From positions 10,358,235 to 10,422,234 of the forward strand of contig CM046345.1 in the NCBI GenBank assembly GCA_025403435.1: 64,000 bases of DNA. Reading direction: 5' to 3'. Shown here one piece after another: positions 12,684 to 25,507 of this stretch (positions within the stretch are counted from its first letter, which is position 1; every line of letters begins with the position of its first letter). The DNA is from Artocarpus heterophyllus. Its lineage: Eukaryota; Streptophyta; Magnoliopsida; Rosales; Moraceae. The position numbers were made by a program, and so were the translations under genes. The notes under the pieces were generated by a model. That model did not search any database, was not told where the DNA came from, and was given only the letters and a program-made list of their open reading frames with translations.

Positions 12684-15274
12684 GATGGGGACTTTGTCTA
12701 AAGGCTAAATCCCAATTTCACCTTTGCCTGGCGATATAGACTCATATTTTGTGCAATCCATTTATATCATTCTCTTTTCAAAAAGAGCTCAATTATTGAT
12801 GGGTTTTTAGTGGTCCACATGTGACATATATCATTCTTTAATTGTTCCTTTTCCTTTTGCCACCCCAAAAAATGGCTCTTCACAAAGCTAGTGTATGTTT
12901 GCCAGAAAATCACACGTGGAGCCAATAGCATCAATAATGGGGAGTGCTAATAGCACTTGTGTAATAGAGAGAATATTACAAGTTAAAATTTTTCAACCTT
13001 TTTAACTATCTGTTTCAAACTTCTCTAGAGAAAACCCAGGTCTTTTTTAACATTTTTTATCAATGAGACCTTCTATATAGATATTTTAACGCTGTCAGAT
13101 TTAGTCAAAATTTTTATTTTTTAGATCTAACGATTGAAACACATATGCTTATATCTAGATATCTTTTTCGGTCCTCGGAGTAATTTTTTTTTGTCCCTTT
13201 AAGAAAACTTGTCTTCACGTCTTGTTGACTTCTAATTACATGTTAGCTTCTCGTGGGTCGCCTGCCTATCAACAACTACATGTCTTGCTGTCAAAGATAA
13301 AGACAATTTTTTCTGCATATTCTTAAGCTAAAAGTGAAGTATTTTGGCGCTTATCATGCAAAACAAACATGTGTATCACTTAGTTTTTATATAAAGTGAT
13401 GTTAAACGATATTATTGTGGTTAGCACTATTACTTTAAAAGATAACAAGATATAAAATAGGCATAATATTAATGTTAATTTTTATTTTTTTTTCATAATT
13501 TTTATCAATACACATGCCCCTGCTCAAAAATTTTGCTCCATTTAATGTGGAAAATCAATCTTGTTTGTTCCAATCATCTTAGGTTGGCCATTGCGTAGCA
13601 CTTTTTTTTTTTTTTTCTTATCATTGAAATTGGTATATTTTAGGACTAAAATCCCATTTGTCTTTAAAAAAAAATGGAAAGTGAAAAGTATTTGCTTTTA
13701 AGTCACGAAGAGAGTATTGACCTTGGAAATTTCAAATTGATGATATATTTCAACAGCAAACACTATTTTGAAAAATGAGAATTTTTTAGAAATTGTGCTG
13801 AAAGTATTTTAAAATTTTTTGCCTCTAAAAACATGCAAAAACATTTTCAAAAACTCTAAAAATAATACCAAACAAGCCACAGATTTTGTAGATTTTGAAG
13901 TAACTAGTTATTTGTTAGAATGGAAATATGTAGCAAATCATGTGATGTGTGTGTTATAAACGTGTAACATGTACCTAACATTCTTTCTATAGAACATTCA
14001 AGCACTTTTTTTATTGGCGAATATTCAACTTGATCTGTCATTACCTACCTAATTGATTTTTTTTTTCTCAAAATGGTCAGTTAAGTAAAATTGAACATTT
14101 TTAGTCAAGCAAAATACAGAAAACAAATGGAAGATTAAGGGCCTCGTTCAAGGTTGGTGAACATTTCTAAAAGGAAGAAAACTTTAGTACCGGAAAAAAT
14201 ATTTTTATTAATATACTTTTCGTTAATAGGGTGTAAAAAAAAAACCATTGATAGCTAGGATAAAATTTTTGATCGTCGGATTAAATCAAAATGATCATAT
14301 TAGATTAAAAACTTAATAAAATTTGATGAAAATCCGACTATATAATTTTGTCTATCAGAAATTTATAAAATTGAATTGATAAAATATAAAAAAAAAGACT
14401 GAACTAAAATTTATGCAATCTTTTTGTCAAAGCACTTTCCTTACAAGTTTTAATGTATTTATTTTGCGTGTATGATTGTTGAAAAGTTTTTGAAACGTTC
14501 AAAGAATTTCAATTATTCTTACTTTTCCATTTAAAAATAGGGAAGGTCAAGGATATAGATTATTATAACATAAATGCACATGTATCCATGTTTTGCTTCA
14601 TTTGAAGCTAAAAAAAATAAAAAATAAAAAATCAGATTTTATATATATATCTATATATTTATTGGAAGGTTTTTCTATAGATATATACATATATATACAC
14701 ACCCTATATATACATATTTATATTTATAGAGGAGTTGGTGACTTCCCATCGTTGGAAGAAGGTTCGATTTCTTCAATATTCCAATGATGCACTTTATTGG
14801 ATAAACCAAACCAAATTTCAGCACCAAAATATTATACCAAGGAAGTGTCTCCCTAAATAGCATTACGTTTATGTGAACAAGGTTCATCCACGTTGTTGAA
14901 TAGATTTCTTTTTTATTTATAGGTATTATTTATTTTATCACATACTCAGTCAAAATATATAGTAGCTCAGATTATTTTTGTTTACGTAAAACTTGAAAAA
15001 ATCATAAATTACGTTGGTTTTATTATTATTTTTTTTTTGTGTCAGTATAAAATTGCTTCCTTTTTTTTTTTTTCCAAACAAATTACACCAATTTAAGTTA
15101 ATCTAGCGTAAGAGAAAGAAAGCATCAAATATGTGGTAAGAATCAAATGAGAAACATCTCAATCGCTAATTATTAGTTTTGTTCCCTAATTACTTCTAAA
15201 AGAATATTACAAAATCACAATATATGATGTTCATCAGATTAGCTAGATCAATAAGCACCAATCTCCAACTCTAA
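12086..15274. other. AT-rich intergenic region
   Basis: No gene is supported. It contains a (TA)n run at 12661-12683, TA-rich low complexity at 14640-14730 and several poly-T tracts. Near 13800-13880 there is an end resembling the inverted-repeat element at 15617-15812 (AACTCTAAAAATAATACCAAAC). Confidence 0.6.
12661..12683. repeat. (TA)n microsatellite
   Basis: A perfect TA run is read directly. Confidence 0.95.
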
Positions 15275-15430
15275 TAGTATGTTTGGCAGGATAGTTTGAA
15301 ATGTTTTTACTGTAGCATGTGAGAGTTTTATACTGTAGCGATTTTTTTTATTGTTACTGTAACATGTGAAAGCTTTATTCTGTTTATAACTAAAAAAGTA
15401 GTTTAGACTACTAATGCCAAACACCCTCTA
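15275..15430. mobile_element. MITE with TGTTTGGCA-type terminal inverted repeats
   Basis: The left end reads TAGTATGTTTGGCA and the right end TGCCAAACACCCTCTA, forming an imperfect terminal inverted repeat. The interior has a repeated 'TGTAGCATGTGAGAGTTTTA' and 'TGTAACATGTGAAAGCTTTA' segment. At least three other places in the window share these ends or the interior phrase. The superfamily is uncertain; it is perhaps hAT-like. Confidence 0.6.
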
Positions 15431-15616
15431 AGTTTGATGTCTCAAGCTGGAGTCCTTTATATCATCAAAAGCAAAACATAAAATAAAATAATAACAGTAA
15501 CAATAACAATAATAATAATAACAAAAAAAACAACAAATTAAATAAATTACATAAATTAAAAAAAAAAAAAAAGCAAACACATTGGAGAGAAAAAAAAATT
15601 ACTCACACACCAATTT

Positions 15617-15812
15617 GGCCTGTTTGGTAGCGTTTTTAAAATAAATAAATATAATTTTTATTTTTGGTAGCGTTTTTAAAATAAATAAATATAATTTTTA
15701 TTTTAAAAATAAAAATTTTTGAGAAATTATATCGAGAGTATTTTTAAAATTTTTATCTTAAAAAATATAAAAAATAATTTTAAAAACTCTAAAAAGAATA
15801 CCAAATGGGGTT
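15617..15812. mobile_element. MITE with CCTGTTTGGTAG/TACCAAATGGGG ends
   Basis: The left end GGCCTGTTTGGTAGCGTTTTT pairs imperfectly with the right end, which is the reverse complement of an AGAATACCAAATGGGG stretch. The interior is almost pure A/T and includes a 40-bp tandem duplication. Confidence 0.5.
15623..15703. repeat. 40-bp tandem duplication
   Basis: The unit beginning TTTGGTAGCGTTTTTAAAAT is present twice back to back with a 40-nt period and no visible difference over most of its length. Confidence 0.9.
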
Positions 15813-16383
15813 ATTTGTAAAATACAAATAACAACCGTCCCTTGAATTGTGGTGGAGGAATAAACAAAATTCAAGCATTTAATGTATGAACAAAATATCA
15901 GCCGGTGAGATTATTTTTTTTAAAAAAAAGCCTACCAATTATGACCAACAACGGGAATATTTGCTTTGGAAAGTTATACAGCTAAACCAACACCGTAAAG
16001 CAAGGGACGCTGCAAGGAATATAATTAAATATTATATACAATGTATGTACATATATGTACATATTTCAACGACTAAGTTAAAATGTGAAATAAAATTTTA
16101 GGACATGCAAACGTGCAATTAGGGATTGACATCAAAGCAAGAATCAGATTGTACGTACTGTGTACGACACGGCAGCTCACAATTCGTACCTTTTGTTTTA
16201 TCATTTTCGAATTAATTTAGATCCCCACAAAATTCATATTCATGTCGCCCAATTTTATTGCGGTGGGATCAATAGGTGATTAAGCTAGTGGACGGTGCAA
16301 TAATTGAATATACTTTATTTCTTTAATTACCCATTAATAAACTAAATCAAAATCACAAAATTTCTGGTTTGTGATTAAAAAAT
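15813..16383. other. AT-rich intergenic segment
   Basis: Nothing recognisable. A 71-codon frame at 15886-16101 has no family features. Confidence 0.6.
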
Positions 16384-17190
16384 GGGGGTAAATTGAATTG
16401 AAACTTTTTGTTTTTTACTTAAATTATAGAGACGTCTTTTAGACCAAAACTAATCACGCTTATGCTTCATGACTGCTCAAAATAATTACAGAGAGACCCT
16501 CTCTGTTAGTTGATCGTTAATTTTATTCAAAACACAAAAAATGCCCCTCCATCCATCAAAAAATGTTTTTAGTTATTTATGCAGTTAGAAATGATGAGTT
16601 TATCTTTCTTTGACATTAAAAATAAGTTTAAATAATTTGTACATACTTGTAACGATATTTCTCTCTCTTAATGCTCTATTTTTTCATTAAAGATTAAAAA
16701 AATTATAACAAAATTCTCAAAACATAATGAAAAACAAATATTTTTTGAGAAAAATAAAAATAAATATAAAATTTTAAAAATCCTAAAACAAAAATAATAA
16801 TGTAAACATTAGATAAAACGGGGTGGTTGGGCACAATAGGGAGGGGTTGATGGGCGGGGTTGGGCTCGACAGGAGAGCGGTGAACAGTGTTGCTTGGGCC
16901 CGGTGGTGGGCCCGCCAGACAGAAGTGTAAGGGGTCGAGTGAGCGAGGGGCAGGGCGGGAGAGGGACCGTAGCTTGATTGGTTGTTATTAGGGTTTTCTT
17001 TAAAAAAAAAAATTAATGGTCGAGATTTGATTTTTTAAACCAATGACAGAGATTAAATGAGTCATCTTCATCATTTTAAACAAAAATTAACAAAGTTAAG
17101 TCCATGGGTATTGGTATGATTAATTTTAGTTCAAAAGTATTCTGTAATTTAGGTAAAAACACATAGGTGTTAATGTAATTTCATAAGATG
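16384..17190. mobile_element. Long-TIR (Mutator-like) non-autonomous element with a GC-rich interior
   Basis: The left arm (about 16388-16540) and the reverse complement of the right arm (about 17040-17190) align over roughly 130 nt with many mismatches. Shared words include TTTTTACTTAAATTATAGA against TTTTTACCTAAATTACAGA, AACTAATCA against AATTAATCA, and GTTAATTTT. The interior has a sharply GC-rich island at about 16818-16978 inside very AT-rich DNA. Long TIRs around a foreign-looking GC-rich segment recall Pack-MULEs, but I do not recognise the captured sequence and did not resolve a 9-bp target duplication. Confidence 0.45.
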
Positions 17191-18870
17191 TTTAGTAAAA
17201 CGGTTTGAAATTAAAAAATTAATTCAAATATTATAACATGTAAAAATTTTATATTTTAGTATATTTTTACTTTATATCATATTATGTAAAAGTTTTATAT
17301 TGTAGATAATCTGAACCCGTGAGTTGGACTTTATGAATGAAAATCACGTAGTTAATTGTAATTATATCAAAATGCATGTGAAAGTGGCATTGGTGGAGGG
17401 TGACGTGAGTTTTTGGACACTTATTATTGGCCATGTGGCACACGTGCCATTCGCTAGGCAGACGTGTTTATTTGTCTTCATGTAACAAATTAGCTTTTCT
17501 CTTTTTTGGTGATAAAAAAGGGCAAAAAGGGACAAAAAAAAAAGTAAAATCAAATAGGGAGGAGTTTTGTCCGCTTCTCCAAACAAGGTACAACTCCGTA
17601 CCATCCCGTAGCACTTTCAAAGGACAAATTATTTGTTGAAGTCTAATTTAAGTATGAAAATATTGGTATTATTAAAAATATCAACACTTTAATTTTATAA
17701 AAATTTTAGAAAAATATAGATATTAATGAAAATTTTGACAAAAATTTAGAAATTTTATATTAAATATATTTTTGATATTTTAAGATACAATAAACATTAA
17801 AAGAAACATAAATAAAAATGAATTACACAATAAACTCTATACATAATAGATTTATCATTATCAAAAGAAAATTCCGTGAGACTTAAGCATAGACGGGATT
17901 CCATCTTGATTTAAACAATATTGATGAATGACATATTATTTGAGTAGTGTTGAATATAGTTATAAATATACCACATACATGTTTCTTGACTTCTTCTCAC
18001 TATATTTCTACTAATAGGAAATTGTGAATTATCCTAGTTGTTCAAATGAGATGGTGCCAGTATGTTCGGATAAGGATAATTAAAAATTCTATAACCATCA
18101 TACTTTTCAAAGTCTTGATTGTAAGTATAATAAACATGTGGAGTCTCATTTTGGAGCTCAAATTCATTGATTGTAAATTCATAGAAATATTCATTTGCTA
18201 AAAGTATAAAATACTGATAAATTATTTAAAGGAAAAAAATTATTAAACTTTATAATTTCTGACATTACAAAAATTTGGTTGAAATTTCTATGATATATAT
18301 TGAAATTTTATACAAAATACATTATAAGTTTTTAATATTGATATTTTTATTGATATTTACTTATATTTTTAATATTTTTATTGATATTTTTTCAAAATAA
18401 ATATTATAATAAAAAGATATTTTAGTATCTCAAAATTATTAAAGTTCAATGAAAATTTCTAAAATTTCGCCAAAATTTTCATGCAAGGTCCAAATGATGT
18501 TATGCAAGCCGTGCGTCACCCATTGATGGGACTTCAACTTTCATCAGCGGTTTTATCATTTTCTCTTGAGATCTGGACCGTCGATTTAGAGGAGTCACGG
18601 GTTTACCAGTTTTTGGCAAATTGCAAGCAAAGGTAATCCAACGGTTTATAATATTCAGGCCGTTTGGATATGGTCAGAATGACGTCGTCATGTTATCTTT
18701 GACATTGACTGCAAAAACCTTGATTTAAGGGTGTTAAGAAAATCTTTGTACAATTTGCCGTTTGTGGATGTTTCGTCTGTCTAACGTAATGACGTGGAAT
18801 AACTAACACGTGATAATTTCAGAAAAAAATAATTAAATAATACGAACAAAATGAAGCTAGAAAGAAATGG
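17191..18870. other. AT-rich intergenic segment
   Basis: No supported gene. There is some low-complexity ATTTTTATTGATATTT-type sequence near 18300-18420. Confidence 0.6.
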
Positions 18871-19065
18871 TATATTTGGCAACTTTATTTCCACTACGTA
18901 GTTAAAATTGTTATAATATAAAACTTTTAACAATGTAAAATACAAATAGATTATAATGCAAAGCTTTTAATAATGTAAAATACAAATAGATTATAGTATA
19001 AAGTTATCATATAATACAATAAATTGATTTCAACTTTTAGTTTTAACTACATTATCAAACACCCC
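18871..19065. mobile_element. MITE of the TGTTTGG family
   Basis: The left end ATTTGGCAACTTTATTTCC...GTAGTTAAAA pairs imperfectly with the right end TTTTAACTACATTATCAAACACCCC. The interior repeats TATAAAACTTTTAACAATGTAAAATACAAATAGATTATA-like units about twice. Confidence 0.5.
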
Positions 19066-22000
19066 AAAATAAATTGGATAAACTATAAAGTACTTTTTTT
19101 AACAAAAAAATATTTTTAAAAAAAAAAAAGAAGCAAAAAAGAGACGAAGGACCATGGATGTTTTTTTTTTTTCACTTGTCTGGCTAATAATTTTTTTTTT
19201 CTCAATGTGGCTTTACCTCCGTGCCATTCATATTTTTTCTTGGTATCATGAGATATTATTTTTCGAAAAACTATAGAGAATATATATTTTTAGAATAAGG
19301 AAAGCATTATACTAAAATAATTTAAAAGCTTAAAGCAAAATAAAATACATTTGTTCCCCTTTAAAAGAATAATAATATACACTCCCTTTCCTAACATATA
19401 TATATATATATGTATATTCATGTCTCAACATCAACATTATTATTTCTACTTTAGCAAACATGCGATTATACGAAGTCAGTAGTTCCCTACCTAAATCTAT
19501 ATACTAAATTTCTAGGAGTAACTTTTTGGATAAATTTAGCTAGTTCTCAATGTCCTTAGATGGATTCATACATACCAAAAAACAAAAAAGTTCATAATGA
19601 TTTTTTTTTTTTGAGAATGAGGGAAGACTGATGCAAAAAAAAAAACCATGTGGAGGGGAATGCTTATCCAAGGATATCAAAAAGATATATTTCAAAGTTT
19701 TGCCAAAAAGAAAAATATTAAAAAAACAAATAAATAAATGGATAGTAACAAAAACTTTCCATATGTTTTATCCAATAGTTGCGTTTCATTCTATATGTTT
19801 CAAAAATGTTATAAATACCTGCTATGTTTAACCAATCGTATTAAGAACTTCCCTAAACATGATCTCAAAAGGTTTAAGGAAGGCAAGGACAAGACATCAC
19901 CATTTTTGGATTTGGGCAATCAAAACATCTTGTGATTTTAACCTTTCTCTCGAAACTAAGTGGCTGTTTGGCTGAGTGGTGGGAACCAAATTCAGTTATA
20001 AACAGTGTAAAGCTCTCACATACTTTAAAAAATAAATTACTACAATGTAAACCTCTCGCATGCTATAGTAAAAATAGTTCTAACCAATGCTACAATAAGC
20101 TTGCGATTTGTAAAATGTAGAAAACATGTTTAATACATTCTTTAAAACGTAAGGCGCAACACAACATTTCGATAAAATAAGAAACAATATTTGTCAGTAT
20201 CCTATGAAAAAAACAAACAAGAAAGTAGGAATGTGTTTTAAATTTTTTTTTTAATTATAGAATTTTAATCGCAAATGATGAAAATTATGCTATAATATAA
20301 ATCTCTCGCTCTAGTATGTTACAGCGTCTGCCATAGCTAGTCATAACTCTCGAATTTGTCAGCATTGAAGTTGGATGTCCCACACCTTAGCACAAAATAT
20401 GGCCACCCCGGTGTGAAGAAGACATGGTCATATTGGCCCCTCAAACTTATCTCTTCCCAACACCTCTATTTAATGCTTTGCCTGTGCCAACACCTCTATT
20501 GAACCGCCCGCCAAGGGGTTTTTTTCCCCTAATGTAGAGAGTGTGTTTAGACAGGGCTTAGAAAATGAAGTTAGTTTTAAATCTTGTCAATCATGAATTG
20601 TAGCGTCTTCACAACAAACACCAAATCCTCCTAATTTGCAACAATGGATGAATGAAGTGGCCTAGTCTTATGCGCAACAGCCTGACTATCAGGTGCAAGT
20701 GACCGTCATGTTACAATATATGACGCCCAGTTTCGAAATGCCTATGCCTCGACTGCTTATACTTCCTCAGACGCCACTAACTCTAATGTCTCTTGCATCA
20801 AAGATAACAAGGACTACTTCAATTTAGAAGATTGACAGGTGTTTAGAAACATAATTGGAACCACAAACTGTAATTTAAACCGCAAACTGCAATTTAAACC
20901 GTGTACCTAAACAAATTTATTTTATTTTTATTTTTGTTTAGTTTCTATGTTGTAATCCTACCATGCTATGACATACTGTTAAATACAAAGATTGCTATTT
21001 TAGTACATTAGTGTTTATTTTTAGATTATATTATTTTAAATTTAGTTATTACCGTTATTATATAAAAATGAACAAGTAAAAATACATTATATAATCCATA
21101 TCTTAATTTAATTATGATGATTATAAAATTAAGATAGATATGAATATTACATAATTTTATTGAATACAATACAGCTAAACTATGATACATTTTAAAGAAA
21201 CGTTAGTGTCATCTCTATAAATATAGTCAGTGAGAAATAGTTAGAGACGACGCTTTTAATAATTGACATCATTAAAGATCGTAGCGCGACGTCATTTGTC
21301 AATTAGTCGATGGCCGTAAAACAAAGACTTAAACTTTTAGCGACGATTTTAATGTGTTTAAACGTTTTAATAAGCATCATTCAATTTTTAGGACAACAAT
21401 CCTCATTGCTAGAACTTTTTATTGTATGGATAGTTTATTGAGTTATTTGCTAAAAAAATTTTGAAAACTTATCATGAGCAATGATGATTAGGACATCAAT
21501 CGAATGTAGATAATACATGAGACTCAAAGATGAAATCTAAAATTCTTTTTTTTTTTAGTTTTTTTGGCCCCGTTAACTATAATCATAACTAGAGTTGATA
21601 AATATTAAATAAGAGTATGCTTTTCCAATAAATTATCAGAAAATGAGAACAAAATAAAATCAATTTATCATGATGGTAAATCACCGACTTTGAATAAAAT
21701 CAGGTCGTGTCTAAACCTAGGCACCAAAACTCGTAAGCGAAAAGGATATAAGAAAATTGTTTGTAGTATTAACATTCAGCAACCAAATATATTGTCATAT
21801 CCCATAAATAATAAACAAGGGGTTATTTTTGGAGAAAAAAATAAAAGGTTATTTACCTTGTTATATCTTATGTTTTATGTTTATTCAATTACATACCTTT
21901 TGTTGTCTTTAGGTTAGAGTTAATACACAAATTTGTACTCCCAATTAACCTTCAATTTTTGACCTAAAAAATGTCTAAAATACCCTCAAAATAGAAAAAT

Positions 22001-22384
22001 GAAAAACATAAAAAAATTTTGAACTAAGGATTTTGGCATCAAAATTATCTATAATATCCTTAAAATTGTTTTTTTTTTTGTGTTTTGTTTTTGTTTTTTC
22101 TTATTTGTAAAAGTTTTAGTGTTTTCTTTTTTACTTAAGCATAACTTGGTCAGGTAATTTATAGTTTTGTGTATTAATCCTAATTTAAAGGTATGTATTT
22201 AATGTGATAAAAAAAATAAAAATCATAGTTTTTAAATAAACAATAAAACACATAATATATAAAAAGGAAAATATCTGATAATTAATTAGAGCATGTTGAA
22301 CTGGTTAATCATTATTAAAACATGTGCATGGTGTCTCAGAGTACAGCAAATATAGCATTCTGAAAGTGGACCCGGTAAATTTTA

Positions 22385-22417
<33 letters not shown>

Positions 22418-23327
22418 TAATTTTGTGGACCCATTTCTCTCCCCTAGTGGATTGCCTTTTTGATGCAAGTGGATTCTAATATATGCAAAGACCTTTGTCT
22501 GCTATCTTTTTTCTTTATCCTAACTTTCTTACGTACCATGAACTGACATTTACACCAATTAAAACGACAAAGAATTCTGTATTCTTTAAAAGCAGATAAA
22601 GAAGAAAGGGGGGAAAAAAGGTGTTTTAGAAATTTTATTATCTATTTGGCTTTAACTTCTAGCACTTCAAGAATTTGGTCCACTGAAATCCTCATGTTCA
22701 CTTCAAATGATGTTTGTAATGATTTAGCCAATATTTAATCAAAGCTGAAGCTTCATTCTCACAAAAAAAAAAAAAAAAAAAAAAAAAGTGATGTTATCGT
22801 CTAATGTTTCTCTCCCAAAAGATAAAACATAAAGAATATATTATTGCCTGAATTTGAACCCACTTTTCCTCTATGTCAGTTTTTTTTCACCAAGTGTCAC
22901 CTTATCTACTAATTAAATTAATCTTTGGTCCCTCTTAGCAAAATAATACTAATAATAATCATCCATGGTCCAGTTTAACCCAAAAAAAAAAAAAAAGGAA
23001 AAGGATTTAAACCTTTATATAGTTGCTTCTCTTGTTTCATGCCTATCGGATGTTAACTAAAGTTGTTTTTCATTACATACCACAAATCTCATACGTGCAT
23101 ACCATATTTAAAATCATTGCACAAGGATGAAATTACTTACTTGAGTGGACAAAACACAACAAACATTTGAGTTGATTATTCTATAATATTCATATATAAA
23201 TATATACATACACACACACTTGAGTTGACTGTGACATCAATATGTTTCACCATGCAATAACTCTATATAAAGCTGTTATGGATTGGCTCAAACTTCACTT
23301 AGTTCCCTCTAAGCATGCATAAAGTAA
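19066..23327. other. AT-rich intergenic region
   Basis: No convincing gene. It holds (TA)n runs near 19398-19412 and 22393-22418 and a long poly-A near 22765-22788. At about 21230-21400 there is a patch with GCGACGATTTTAA-like words reminiscent of CACTA-type subterminal repeats (weak). The left part of another TGTTTGG-type MITE lies near 19965-20110. Confidence 0.55.
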
Positions 23328-25459
23328 TGTCACGCCCCGGAGTACGGGAGGTGACGTGGTGGAATATTTAGATTAATTAAAAGAGAATTTAATTGAAATT
23401 AAGGGTTTAAAAATCCAATTAAGCAAGAATTAAAGAGATTTTTCCACCACATTTGATTAAGAATTTAAAAATCATTAAACAGATAACAATACTTGAATAA
23501 AAACCGCGAATATGGGTTCCACAACCCACAACTTGTGCACACACATGGATCTGACAATATCACAAATACAATTACAGTCCAAGTACAAATAAAGTTGAGT
23601 CTTACATGCCTTGATTAATAAATACCGAATATAAATAAATTCTCCTATTGCTCCTGAGTTCGGTCCGAAGAATCTTCTCCAAACCTAAATGGGAAACCAC
23701 CTAGAAGGGGGGGAATTTAAAACAATAAAACGTGAGCGAAAGGCTCAGTAGGACTAAGTTTTATAAAATAATTTAATGCAAAGAAACATAACATTATCAA
23801 GAGTTATACAGAAAGAAACTTGAATAAATAAATAAATAAATTGAGTAGAACCATTCTGACACAGAACAGTCTACTCGTCAAATCAAAACACCAGTTTACA
23901 TTTACCTAGGCAAACCATGATATCACCACCGTAGTGGCCCAGCTGGGTTTCGGGACCTGCCCCCAAGGTCGATCACGACCCGATCTCTGATATGGCATCA
24001 TGCCCATGTGGTTATCATCATTATCATTCAAAACCCAATTACCGAGTGTTGTCAATTACATTCATTATGAAATTCATTTCATGTCACGGTATATAAAAAT
24101 ATAACCGATAAAATCATTTTCAAACAACCGTTGAAAACATTTTGATAGAAATCATTTTCAAAGCCAAATCATTTCAAAACCAGGCTACCAAAGAAATAGG
24201 ATAGAAGTCCTACCTCAGTACTCGTGCCGGTACCCCACACCGTAATCCCGGTCCGCTATACGTTAACTCCACGGAACCACGAACAATCCTAGATACAAAC
24301 TAAGTCAATCAATATCTAGTTTGAGACATTCTATGTTACTAAATCATTTCATGATGTCCTAGTGTGCCATTTGTATCATTAAAATCATCCTATAAGGTTG
24401 GGATTTAAATTAGGGTTCAAAACAGTGAAATCGGGTAAAAATCACAAAATTTTCCATGCCTCGGTCGGCCTGCCGGACGCCCTGCTTCGGCCTGCCGAAC
24501 TGTATAGTTCGGCCTGCCGGAAACAAGGTTCGGCCTGCCGAACATGTCCCCAGATTCGGCCTGCCGATCATCACTTCGGCCTGCCGAACATGAACTTCGG
24601 CCTGCCGAACTGGGAAAATCCAGAAATCCCAGCCACGGGTTTCTCGATCCCCAAAATCCAAATCTGAATTCCAACCTGTTTTTCTCAATTCCCAGGCATG
24701 AAAAACAACTATAGTTGATAGAAAAACATTCTAAAACATGTTTGGGATCATTTAAACAACATTTAAACTCAAAATCCTCAAAAATCCGAAAATGAGAAAA
24801 AGAGGAGAAAAATGGAAATCTTGAATCAAATCCGTTTTTCTTCAATCTAGGCTTAGATTCTAGTTGTTCTAAGCTCATTTAACACAAATCCACGGTTTTC
24901 TAAGCTAAAACAAACTTAGATTTCAAAAACACACAAATTCGAAAATTTTGTAAAAAGTTTAGAAATTTCGAATCTAACCTCGAATCGAAGCTTCAATCCG
25001 CGTTCTCGGTCGCCGAATCACGTCCCCGAGCTTCCTCCTTGCTGTTCCGAAGCTTGGATTCGAATGGAAACCAAAATTTTTGAAGAAATTAGAGAGAGAG
25101 AGAGAGGCTGCCGAGAGGGAGAGTGAAGAGAGAGAGAGAGAGTTCGTGAGAGTGAGGAGAGAGAGAGAGGAAAGGAAAATAAATAGAGAAAATCGGTGGG
25201 CGGTTTTACTGTGCGAAAACCATGTGCCGCCCACGGTTTTGTAAAACAGAGTATTTTTAACATTTTACAAATTGTTGTGTTTTAAAACTCAAAACATCAT
25301 TTTAAATCAATAAGAAATCTTTTGAACACATCAATTTAACAAAACAACCAAAAACTAAAAATCCAACCAAATAATCTAATTAAAGTTAAAACTTTAATTA
25401 TGGCACACTAATTCATCATTTACATTACATTAATGTTAAATAAATTTCGGGACGTTACA
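23328..25459 (-). repeat. 3' LTR of the chromovirus (2132 bp)
   Basis: The boundaries are TGTCACGCC...GACGTTACA on the plus strand. The right boundary adjoins the PPT. It contains seven CGGCCTGCCG cores (24462-24611) and a CT/GA-rich block (about 25090-25170). Confidence 0.95.
24462..24611. repeat. Palindromic TTCGGCCTGCCGAA array in the 3' LTR
   Basis: Seven copies of the 10-mer CGGCCTGCCG occur at irregular 19-26-nt spacing. Most are extended to TTCGGC-CT-GCCGAA, a 6-bp inverted repeat with a 2-nt centre. The array is the only strongly GC-rich part of the LTR. Confidence 0.95.
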
Positions 25460-25476
25460 GCTCTCCACCCCTAAAA
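25460..25476 (-). other. Polypurine tract of the chromovirus
   Basis: Read on the minus strand, TTTTAGGGGTGGAGAGC lies directly before the LTR start TGTAACGTCC, the expected position for plus-strand priming. Confidence 0.8.
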
Positions 25477-25507
25477 GAAATTTCGTCCACGAAATTTACA
25501 ACTCATT

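Noticed and set aside
21225..21420. Possible CACTA-type transposon end (GCGACGATTTTAA-like words)
   Set aside because: Only short suggestive words are seen. No CACTA terminus or paired end was found, so it is not listed as an element.
24417..24878. 150-160-codon open frames across the chromovirus LTR palindrome array (also 31287-31778)
   Set aside because: The frames are open because the array lacks stops in several frames on both strands. There are no domain features, and they start in LTR sequence of unrelated composition.
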